Of a stretch of 64,000 bases of DNA, positions 43,593-50,759 are shown piece after piece. The notes beneath the pieces were generated by a model, which worked only from the letters and a program-made list of their open reading frames with translations, had not been told where the DNA came from and made no database searches. Made by a program: the position numbers and the translations under genes. The first letter of the stretch is position 1; the number at the start of each line of letters is the position of its first letter. The stretch is from Streptomyces filipinensis. Lineage in GTDB: Bacteria > Actinomycetota > Actinomycetes > Streptomycetales > Streptomycetaceae. The stretch covers positions 124,001 to 188,000 of the forward strand of contig NZ_BMTD01000015.1 of assembly GCF_014649495.1 (NCBI RefSeq), given 5' to 3'.

Positions 43593-44170
43593 CGCCCTTC
43601 CGCCGCGAACGGGAACCTGTGGCCGTTGCGTACGAATCCCATGCCCAGCGCCCACAGAACGGACTTGGAGTACGCCTCCTCAAGCGTCGGCTGACCCGCG
43701 CCGCGCGTCTCCGACAGGCAGATCGTCCCGTCGGCGTACAGATGACCGTCGTGCGCCCCGATGATCCCGAGCCGGACGAGCTGCTCCAGCGCGGGCTCGA
43801 CCAGCTTGACGCGGTACTCGCGCCCGTCGAAGAACGCGAAAAGGGTGTAATGCTCGGCGAGTTCGGTCGTGATCGAGTACGCCCATCCGCACACGTCCGG
43901 TTCGTCGACGTACACGGTGCCCACCGGCATGCGCGTCCGTGCGAACCGCTGGTCCGCCGCCAGGCGCCGCGACAGGGCCCGTGCCCCGGCGAAGGTGCCG
44001 TGGTGCACGCGGGAGACCGGTTCGTCGTCCGTCGGATCGCCCCGGTAGATCTGCCCGTCCCGCCCGACGGTGATCCGTGCCGCCGGATCCTGCGGGTAGG
44101 GGTCCTGCCTGGTCTGCGCCTGCATGATGATGTCTCGCAGTTCGTTCAGGTCGCCGGAGTTCCTGCTCAT
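43589..44170 (-). CDS. E2-like ubiquitin-conjugating protein
   Basis: 193 residues. The C-terminal half carries the bacterial E2 signature: beta strands YTLFAFFDGREYRVKLVEPA, then DGHLYADGTICLSETRG with Cys151 in the position of the active cysteine (the form H-x-x-x-x-G-T-x-C-L), followed by the SKSVLWALGMGF helix. The N-terminal 60 residues are polar and probably flexible; 80-130 form the E2-like sheet. It lacks the eukaryotic HPN tripeptide, as prokaryotic E2 families do. Position directly upstream of the JAB-E1 gene with GTGA overlap strongly supports the assignment. A UBC-fold protein of other function remains possible. Confidence 0.8.
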   Translation of the reverse strand: MSRNSGDLNELRDIIMQAQTRQDPYPQDPAARITVGRDGQIYRGDPTDDEPVSRVHHGTFAGARALSRRLAADQRFARTRMPVGTVYVDEPDVCGWAYSITTELAEHYTLFAFFDGREYRVKLVEPALEQLVRLGIIGAHDGHLYADGTICLSETRGAGQPTLEEAYSKSVLWALGMGFVRNGHRFPFAAEGR

Positions 44171-45309
44171 CCGCGGTGCCCCCCGATCCCCGAGCCCGAG
44201 GGCGGCTTGTCGTCGTGGGAACTGCTCGTTCCCTCGGCGCGGGATCCGCTGATCGAGGTGTGGAAGTCCGTCCGCTGTTGCGGAGCGGTTTCCTGCGGCC
44301 GGTTTTCCGTCGACCGGTGAGCGTCTCCCGGCGCCCCGGGCCCCTTCTCGCCGGGCCGCGGGATCTGGGAGGAGAAGTCCGTCCGGTCCCGCTGCGTCGA
44401 TTCAGCGCGGCCGCTCTGCTTGGGGTCCGTCTCCTTCTGCCACGAATCGGCACGACCTCCCGTACCACGGCGTTCGTCGAAGGTCTTGTACGCGTCGGTC
44501 GGGTTTCCGTCGGCCGCGTCGTTCGAGCGCAGTCGCTGGGGTGTGCCGCCGTGCGAAGGTGTTCCGGCGTCGCGAGCCGGCTGCCGGTGGTCACCCGGTG
44601 GCGCGGCCTGACCCTCGCCCTGCTCCGGGCGGTGCCCCCGGCTCCGCTGTTCCAGCTCCGCGCGGGTTTCGATGTGCCAGCCGCCCGGAGCGTGCACATC
44701 TCGCTGCCTGGGCGCGGGCCAGCTCGGCACGAATCCTCCGCCACCGGGCTCCTGTTGTTGTCCCCTCTGGTTGACGGGGTGTTCGGACGGGCGCCCGGTG
44801 CCCTGCCCGGGCCGCTCTCCGCCACCTTCCTGGCCCCGGCCGCCGCGACGCTCTCCCGGGCCCTCAGCGGAATGCCCCGTGCCCTCTCCCCCACGCGTCC
44901 GACCCGGCCGCCCCTGACCGGACTCCTGCCCGGCCCGCTCCCCTCCACGCTCTTGACCCCGGCCGCCGCCCTCGCGACGCTGTCCCGAACCCTCAGGGGA
45001 ATGCCCCGTGCCCTCTCCCCCACGCGTCCGACCCGGCCGCCCCTGACCGCCGTCCTGCCCGGCCCCGGCATCCTGCCGGCCCCAGCGCCTGCGCTGCTCG
45101 GGAGGGTCGTTCACCTCGTGCGGAAGGTGTTCGCTGCCCCGGACGCGGTTCCCCCCGCGTGTCGTGCCGTGTGGTCCGCCGCCGCTGCCGGGGCCACCAC
45201 CGCGAGCGTCCCCCGGGGCGTGTGCCGGATGCGGGTCCGTGCCGGTGCCGCCCACGCCGGGCTCTTCGTCCCGGCCGTTCTCCTGCTGAAGGTGAGGTCC
45301 GGAGTTCAT
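44167..45309 (-). CDS. Intrinsically disordered Gly/Arg/Gln-rich repeat protein, C-terminal GG
   Basis: 380 residues in the frame that overlaps both neighbours by 4 bp. It is almost wholly low complexity (Gly, Arg, Glu, Gln, Pro, Ser). A duplicated block appears: GQGRPGRTRGGEGTGHSPEG and GQGRPGRTRGGEGTGHSAEG about 45 residues apart. The final residues are SGSGIGGHRG: a di-glycine followed by three residues. In ubiquitin-like systems a JAB peptidase trims such tails to expose GG, so it could be the conjugated modifier, but no beta-grasp fold is visible and the motif may be chance in a Gly-rich protein. Large opposing frames at 43680-45071 and 44176-45963 are by-products of the GC-rich repeats. 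Confidence 0.65.
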   Translation of the reverse strand: MNSGPHLQQENGRDEEPGVGGTGTDPHPAHAPGDARGGGPGSGGGPHGTTRGGNRVRGSEHLPHEVNDPPEQRRRWGRQDAGAGQDGGQGRPGRTRGGEGTGHSPEGSGQRREGGGRGQERGGERAGQESGQGRPGRTRGGEGTGHSAEGPGERRGGRGQEGGGERPGQGTGRPSEHPVNQRGQQQEPGGGGFVPSWPAPRQRDVHAPGGWHIETRAELEQRSRGHRPEQGEGQAAPPGDHRQPARDAGTPSHGGTPQRLRSNDAADGNPTDAYKTFDERRGTGGRADSWQKETDPKQSGRAESTQRDRTDFSSQIPRPGEKGPGAPGDAHRSTENRPQETAPQQRTDFHTSISGSRAEGTSSSHDDKPPSGSGIGGHRG

Positions 45310-46328
45310 GCGGGACGCCTCCTTTCGTCGAGTTGTCCGATCTCGTCGGGGGACGACGGGCCGGCGTCCCGGTCGGCTGTGGGGACGCGGCCCTGCGCCA
45401 GGCTCTGCAGCAACTGCGTCGGCGTGACGCCGAGTTCCTCGGCCGCGAACGGGAGCATGTCGGCGTACTCGTTCAACAGCCCGTTCAGCACCTGCCAGCG
45501 TGTCTTGACGACCTCCGTGGCGGCCTTCGGGTCGCGTATGAACAGGGGGATCACGCCGTACACGGCCGCCGTGTCCACATCCAGCTCGGCCCGCCGCAGA
45601 CCGCGAGCGCGGGCGAGGTGGTCCTCGTTCCGACCCCTGAGTTCGCGCAGTGCTGCGGCGAGGGGCTCAAGGGCGACCTTGGCCTCCAGGGCGGCAGCCT
45701 TGATGTCAACCTTGTCGTGTTCACGCTCGATGGCGACGACCACCGGGTCGGGTGTGACGACGACGTGCACGAACCGCTCCACGACCAGCAACCCCTCGCC
45801 GGGACCGGTGGCCGGGCCGGCCGCGCCGTGCGGCCCGGTCAGAGCGCTGCGGCTGTCGGCGGCGAGATGGACGTCGTCGTGGCCACGCTCGCGAAGCAGC
45901 CTCCGCGCCCACGCGCGGAAGTCGGCGTCGAGCTGGAAACCGGCAGCCTCCCCGTACCGGTGACTGAGCACGCCGTAGCGGGCCGCGACGTCCAGCAACG
46001 ACTCGGGATCTGCGCTCCAGCGAGGCCGCACCACCGCGACCGCGGTGACGCCGATCTTGCGGGCGTCCGCCAACCGTACGGCGTCGGCGGCCATCTGCAC
46101 GGTCTGCGGCGCGTTGTCGAACAGCACCACGGACAGTTCGCCGGTCACGGGCAACCTGCGGCCGGTGAACAGGCCCACCAGCGAGCTGTGCCGTCCGGGA
46201 CGGCAGACCCGGCAGGGCACGCCGTTGCGGAAGACCACGGCGAGCCAGCCGACGTTCACCACAAGCTCCCGTGCCGGAAGCGGGAAGGGGCCCTTCACCA
46301 ACGTGGGCAATACGTAGGTCTCTGACAT
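45306..46328 (-). CDS. SPFH/band-7-like protein, first gene of the operon
   Basis: 340 residues from ATG 46326-46328. The opening (VVNVGWLAVVFRNGVPCRVC then RPGRHSSL) resembles the start of SPFH domains, where a short strand is followed by 'AVVFRNGxPxRVxxPGRH'. A middle section (LLVVERFVHVVVTPDPVVVA with EREHDKVDIKAAALEAKVAL) continues as helix-strand units. The C-terminal part is alpha-helical (KTRWQVLNGLLNEYADMLPF). No membrane helix is obvious, so it may bind membranes peripherally. It leads the coupled operon and is divergent from a sensor kinase (46497). The SPFH call rests on one motif and is moderate. Confidence 0.6.
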   Translation of the reverse strand: MSETYVLPTLVKGPFPLPARELVVNVGWLAVVFRNGVPCRVCRPGRHSSLVGLFTGRRLPVTGELSVVLFDNAPQTVQMAADAVRLADARKIGVTAVAVVRPRWSADPESLLDVAARYGVLSHRYGEAAGFQLDADFRAWARRLLRERGHDDVHLAADSRSALTGPHGAAGPATGPGEGLLVVERFVHVVVTPDPVVVAIEREHDKVDIKAAALEAKVALEPLAAALRELRGRNEDHLARARGLRRAELDVDTAAVYGVIPLFIRDPKAATEVVKTRWQVLNGLLNEYADMLPFAAEELGVTPTQLLQSLAQGRVPTADRDAGPSSPDEIGQLDERRRPA

Positions 46329-46496
46329 GCCGGAAGCCCTCCAGCGCCGGTGACATCACTCGAAAGTGTTTGGGCTTCGACCTTCTCGGCAATCCCCGCA
46401 AACCCGCTCTTCCTGAATGGCATCCTGGACCGCCTGGCGGGGAAAACCCGGGGGGCGAGGCCTGGTTAACCACAGGCCAGGGGGTGGCGAAGCCTG

Positions 46497-48257
46497 GTGA
46501 GGATCACGGTTCTCGGCGGATTGATGCCCGGCATCGTCGCCGTCCCGGTCACAGTGGTCGCACTCGCCGCAGCAGGGTGGGCCGCCATCGCCTCCTGGGG
46601 TGTCGGGCCGCCGACCGCCCTCTGGACCGACCTGGCCTATCGAGGGTTCGGGATGCCGTTGATCGTCGCGGGCGGCGTGTTGTGGACCCGCGGGTCACGA
46701 GCACGGGTGGGCGTGCTGCTGATCGCGCTCGGTACCACCTACTACCTTCAGTACCTCCGGGTCAGCGGCCACCAGGCCCTGTTCGCCGTCGGGTTCTGTC
46801 TGGCGTTTCTGTACGTCGGAGTCTTCGGCCATCTGGCCCTGAGTCTGCCGTCCGGACGGCTGCGCGGGTCCGGCGACCGCGCGTATGTCGCGATCTGCTA
46901 CCTCGCCTGCGTCGGGACACAAGTGGGCCGCTATCTCGCCGACCGCCCCAGCGGGACATGGAACTACAACATCGGGCAGGTCAACACCGGATGGGCGATC
47001 GCCGGCAGCCTCATCCTGGCCGTCCTGGGCGTGACGGGCATCGTGATCGTGTCACGCCGCCTGCTGGCCGCGCTGGCGGTGCGCCGCCGACGCACCGGGC
47101 CGGTCTGGGCGGTCATGATCATCGCAGGGGTGCTGCTCATCGCCTCCGCGCTGACCAGCGCGACGGGACTGCCGCTCCGGTTCCGCCTGGTGGTCGAGGT
47201 ACTCATGCTCGGCGGCGGGGCGGCCGGCCTCGTCATGGCCTACCTCGTCTCGGCCGGTCTCCAGTGGCGCCGGGAGATGCACATAGCCGAACTGCCCGCC
47301 GTGCTCGGACAACTGGACGCCGAGCCGCTCGACACGCTGCAGAGGTCCCTCGCCGAGGCGGTGGGCGACCCGACGCTGCGCCTGCTGCTGCCCCGGCAGG
47401 GCGGAGTGCTCACCGACCTCACCGGCCGCCGGGCCAACGAGGGACGGGACCCTGCCCGCGCTCTCACCCCGGTCAGTCGCGGCGACGGCCTGCTGTGCGT
47501 CGTCGAACACGACGCCGCGCTGAGTGAGACCAGCCGTACGACCGCGATCGCCTTCGCTCTCGCCGGACTGGTGATGGAGAACGTCCGGCTGTACACACAG
47601 GTCAACGAGTCGCGGCGACGGCTGCTCGAAGCGGAACTGGCCGAGCGCAGACGGATCGAACGCGCTCTGCACGACGGCGCCCAACAGGGGTTCTTCGCCG
47701 TACTCACCTTGCTCGGCATGGCCCACAGCCGAGCCGGCGCTGAGGGCAGTGACCAGCTCACCGCCCTCCTGGGCACGGCGAAGAACCAACTCACCGAGTC
47801 CATCAAGACCCTGCGTGAGCTCTCCCAGGGGCTGCATCCACGCTCGCTCGTCCAGTACGGCCTCCGGGACACGGTCGCCGGCCTGGCCAGAGACCACGGG
47901 GGACGCGTCGAGTACGAGGTGCCCGACCGGCGTTGGCCCCCCGACGCGGAGTCCACCGCGTACTTCGTCATCGCGGAGGGCGTCACCAACGCCGTCAAGC
48001 ACGCCACCCCGGGCACGGCGATCCGTGTCGTGGTCACACCGGACGGCGACGGCCTGCTCGTGGCCGTCACCGATGACGGGCAGGGCGGCGCCGACGTCCT
48101 GGGCAGTGGCCTGCGCGGTCTGACCGAACGGGTCGCGGCCGCCGGAGGCGAGCTGCGTGTCCACAGCCCCCGAGGCGGGGGCACTCGCCTGGTGGCCCGC
48201 CTGCCCGGCGGGCTTCCCACCCACTCACCCAGCCCCACGGAAGGAGACGAACGGTGA
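46497..48257 (+). CDS. Membrane sensor histidine kinase (NarL type)
   Basis: 586 residues from GTG 46497. The N-terminal region has about seven membrane helices (VAVPVTVVALAAAGWAAIAS, FGMPLIVAGGVLW, VGVLLIALGTTYYLQYL, LFAVGFCLAFLYVGVFGHLA and others). A GAF-like stretch and linker lead to the HisKA_3 box RRIERALHDGAQQGFFAVLT with the phosphorylated His, then an HATPase_c domain (AYFVIAEGVTNAVKHATPGT; TDDGQGGADVLGSGLRGLTE; GGGTRLVARLPGG). Its stop overlaps the response-regulator start by GTGA. Divergent from the ubiquitin-like operon across 168 bp, so it may control it. Confidence 0.9.
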   Translation: MRITVLGGLMPGIVAVPVTVVALAAAGWAAIASWGVGPPTALWTDLAYRGFGMPLIVAGGVLWTRGSRARVGVLLIALGTTYYLQYLRVSGHQALFAVGFCLAFLYVGVFGHLALSLPSGRLRGSGDRAYVAICYLACVGTQVGRYLADRPSGTWNYNIGQVNTGWAIAGSLILAVLGVTGIVIVSRRLLAALAVRRRRTGPVWAVMIIAGVLLIASALTSATGLPLRFRLVVEVLMLGGGAAGLVMAYLVSAGLQWRREMHIAELPAVLGQLDAEPLDTLQRSLAEAVGDPTLRLLLPRQGGVLTDLTGRRANEGRDPARALTPVSRGDGLLCVVEHDAALSETSRTTAIAFALAGLVMENVRLYTQVNESRRRLLEAELAERRRIERALHDGAQQGFFAVLTLLGMAHSRAGAEGSDQLTALLGTAKNQLTESIKTLRELSQGLHPRSLVQYGLRDTVAGLARDHGGRVEYEVPDRRWPPDAESTAYFVIAEGVTNAVKHATPGTAIRVVVTPDGDGLLVAVTDDGQGGADVLGSGLRGLTERVAAAGGELRVHSPRGGGTRLVARLPGGLPTHSPSPTEGDER

Positions 48258-48949
48258 AAGTTGTCGTCGTCGAGGACGACCCGATGCTACGCGCCGCCTT
48301 CGTCACGGCACTGACCCATCACGGCATCGAGGTCGCCGGGAGCGCCGAAACGGCCGACGAAGCCATCGCCCTGGTCGACGCACACGCCCCGGACGTCGTC
48401 ACCCTCGACCTGCGGCTGGTCAAGGAGGCCCAGCCCGCCGATGCGGGACTGCGCATCGCCGAACGCGTCCGGCTTCTCTACCCCGAGGTCGCGTTGCTGG
48501 TCGTGGCGACCGATCCCAAAGTCGAGCACGTCAAACGACTCATGGCGCTGGAGCCGCCCCTCTCGGTCGGCCTCATGGCCAAGGGCAATCTGGGTGACAT
48601 GGGGCTGATCACCGACGCCATGCACCGCGTCGTCAAGGGACAGGTGGTCATCGATCCCGGCTGGATCCGTGAGCTCCTGGTACCGAAGCCCCGCCCCACC
48701 GACGCGTCCGCCGACTCCCTGGCGCGCCTCACCCCCCGCGAACGGCAGATCCTTTCTCTCGTCGCCAGCGGGCTGACCAATCTGGCCATCGCGCAGAAGC
48801 TGGAATGCACGCTGGGGAACGTGGAACGGAACCTGTCGACGATCTTCGGCAAACTGGGCCTGGCCTCCGAGGCCGAGCAACGCCGTCTGAACCGACGGGT
48901 CGTGGCCACCCTGATGTACTTACGCGCGGAAAACCCGCAGGAGCGCTAG
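48254..48949 (+). CDS. LuxR/NarL-type response regulator
   Basis: 231 residues from GTG 48254, overlapping the kinase stop by 4 bp. The receiver has VVVVEDDPMLRAAF (acidic pair) and the phospho-Asp in VVTLDLRL; the switch Lys is MAKGN. Residues 160-220 form a LuxR HTH (LTPRERQILSLVASGLTNLA, CTLGNVERNLSTIFGKLGLA). It is the partner of the adjacent kinase. Confidence 0.92.
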   Translation: MKVVVVEDDPMLRAAFVTALTHHGIEVAGSAETADEAIALVDAHAPDVVTLDLRLVKEAQPADAGLRIAERVRLLYPEVALLVVATDPKVEHVKRLMALEPPLSVGLMAKGNLGDMGLITDAMHRVVKGQVVIDPGWIRELLVPKPRPTDASADSLARLTPRERQILSLVASGLTNLAIAQKLECTLGNVERNLSTIFGKLGLASEAEQRRLNRRVVATLMYLRAENPQER

Positions 48950-49016
48950 GGGAAACCTCGCTGAAGTCCGGGCCTCGTGCGAGGAGGATCCGTCCGAGAG
49001 CAGGGTTGGAGGGGGC

Positions 49017-49445
49017 ATGCGCGTCGTCATCGTCGAAGGCACCCCGTCCCTGCGGGACGCACTCGTCCAACTGCTCACCGAGCGGGGGATCGAAGTGGTG
49101 GGCACGGCTGTCGGTCATGACGAGGGTCTGTGCGAGGTCGCCCGCCTGTCGCCGGACGTCGTCGTGGTCGACATCCACCTGCCACCCGATCACCTGGACG
49201 AGGGGCTGAGGACCGTCCAGGCGATCCGTGCCAGGCACCCGGAAGTCGGGCTGCTGGTCCTGTCGTCCCGCGCCGAGGCCGGATTCGTCCACCGGTTGCT
49301 CGGCCTGAGTCCTTCGGGCCGCATCGGCTGCACACTCAAGGAGCGCCTGGGCGATCCCGACGCCCTCGTCGCCGCGCTGCGCGACGTGTACGCGGGTGAC
49401 ACGGACATCGGCCCGGGCTCCAACTGTCCCGGCAGCGACCGCTAG
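49017..49445 (+). CDS. Stand-alone receiver-domain protein
   Basis: 142 residues from ATG 49017, 67 bp after the response regulator. It is a receiver domain (MRVVIVEGTPSLRDALVQLL; VVVVDIHLPPDHLDEGLRTV; LLVLSSRAEAGFVHRLL) without an HTH: it stops in SNCPGSDR. The acidic pocket is altered: the normal E/D-D pair is E-G (VEGTP), while the phosphoacceptor Asp in VVDIHLP and a late Lys (TLKERLG) are present. It could be a decoy or phosphate sink for the upstream kinase, or a 3'-truncated response regulator. Confidence 0.8.
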   Translation: MRVVIVEGTPSLRDALVQLLTERGIEVVGTAVGHDEGLCEVARLSPDVVVVDIHLPPDHLDEGLRTVQAIRARHPEVGLLVLSSRAEAGFVHRLLGLSPSGRIGCTLKERLGDPDALVAALRDVYAGDTDIGPGSNCPGSDR

Positions 49446-49748
49446 TGCCTGCTCCGGGCCGAGGTCTATGAGGGCGAAGGGGCCGTCGGAGAAGTGGCGG
49501 CGTTGGACCGCTGGGTGCTTGGCGGGAGCGGCCCGGCGCCGGGTGCTACGCGGAAGAGGTCCTGTGCCGGGTGCTACGCGGAAGAGGTCCGGCGCCGGCT
49601 GCTACCCGCGGACGGCTTGCGCCACGCGAACGCGCAGCGCTCGACCTTGTCGCGGAACGCGGCCTGCGGCAGCCGGGAAGGACGAGCCGGAGGCCACGCG
49701 TGCATGTCGCCGCATCAACCCGATCTCGATCTACGTCGGATCCGGGTC
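49446..49748. other. Intergenic region with short tandem repeat
   Basis: No supported gene. The region holds a 28-bp-period repeat at 49538-49607 (see separate entry) and joins the truncated fibronectin gene. Confidence 0.4.
49538..49607. repeat. Tandem repeat, 28-bp period
   Basis: A 25-bp unit beginning GCCGGGTGCTACGCGGAAGA occurs at 49538-49562 and 49566-49590, followed by a partial third copy GCCGGCTGCTACCC at 49594-49607. Three bases differ between spacers. It lies in a non-coding stretch, so slippage copy-number change would have no reading-frame cost. Confidence 0.8.
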
Positions 49749-50414
49749 TCACGAGGGGTGGAAGCCCTCGACGACGGTGCTGGGACCGGACTCCGTCCCG
49801 GAGCTGTTCAGGGCGGTGACGTAGTAGTAGTCGCCCGAGCCCGGGTTCACCGCGGTGTCCAGGTACTCGGAGGTGCCCTTGGGGACGGTCGCCAGCAGCC
49901 CGAATCCGGTCCCGGTGTTCGCGAAGTGGTCGGTGCGGTACTCCCTCACATCGGGCTCGCTGTTGTCCGCCCAGTCCAGTGCGATGCCGTCATGCCGGTC
50001 GTTGGTCGCGGTGAGCCCCTGAGGGCGCCCTGCAGGGTTGACACTCGGCCTCATCCCGGGCACGGCCGTGGAGGGGGCGGACTGGTTCGCCGCCGCGTCG
50101 ACCGCTGTCACCCGGTACCAGTAGGTGTAGCCCCGCTGGCTGGTCATGTCCTCGTAGAGAATCCGGCCGCCCGTGCTGGTGCTGGAGGTTTCGGCGACCT
50201 TGCTGAAGGGGCCGTCGGCGCGTTCGGCCCGGTAGACGTCATAGCTCACTGCGCCGACCGATGGATTCCAGGTGAAGTCGAGATCCTGGGACTGGTTCAC
50301 GGTGACCGCCAGGCCGGTGGGGGCCGTGGGTGCCGTGTGGTCCTTGGAGACCACGCTGGTGCCAGATGCGGGATGACACGCCGTCAGAGAATCGGCAAGT
50401 CCCTTGCCCCACAA
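49749..50414 (-). pseudogene. Fibronectin type III fragment of a secreted protein
   Basis: The 221-residue frame holds two FN3 domains: TAPTAPTGLAVTVNQSQDLD ... YWYRVTAVDAAANQSAPS and PQGLTATNDRHDGIALDWAD ... YYVTALNSSGTESGPS. FN3 pairs of this kind are the C-terminal linkers of large secreted hydrolases in Streptomyces. No signal peptide, no catalytic domain and no convincing start exist upstream (MWGKGLADSLTACHPASG is atypical), so this is the stranded 3' end of a larger gene. Confidence 0.75.
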
Positions 50415-50759
50415 GCCAGGAGCTACCTTCGGCCGAGACCGCTACTGACCTCTTGATCCCCATCGGGGGTCTGGCGCAGCCCACGGCCTGGTGCTGCTCG
50501 ACCGGCGGCCGCCAGTGGCTGGCCTGCGTTGGGTGCCGGGTCCGGAGCCGTACGCGCTGCCCGAATCGGCGCGTTCAGTGTCCGTCGCGTGACGAGGTTC
50601 CGTGGGAAGTGCACAAATCGGGGCTCCCATCTCAGGTCATGACGATCTTCTTTCGGAGCCTTGATCACTGACAGAGTCACTGATGGCGGCTCTTCTCCGC
50701 CCGCATGGCTTCCGACAGCGCTGTCGGAACCCCATAACCACGGCTTGGGAGGCATCCAG
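50415..50759. other. Promoter region of the ketoacyl synthase gene
   Basis: About 345 bp without a gene. It carries the perfect palindrome at 50710-50729 and a GAGG ribosome site just before the ATG at 50760. Confidence 0.5.
50710..50729. promoter_or_regulatory. 20-bp perfect palindrome upstream of the ketoacyl synthase
   Basis: TTCCGACAGCGCTGTCGGAA reads the same on both strands, centred 40 bp before the ATG at 50760. This is the size and place of a dimeric repressor operator (TetR, GntR or MarR type). No regulator gene is adjacent, so the binding protein would act in trans. Confidence 0.7.

Noticed and set aside
44176..45963. 595-aa plus-strand frame across the disordered protein gene
   Set aside because: It runs opposite to genes connected by exact 4-bp overlaps; the long frame results from the repeated GC-rich sequence.
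37708..46328. Conjugative or type IV secretion system, suggested by the VirB4/HerA-like ATPase
   Set aside because: No relaxase, VirB-like channel, Tra or Spd genes are present; the ATPase is surrounded by E1, E2 and JAB proteins instead.
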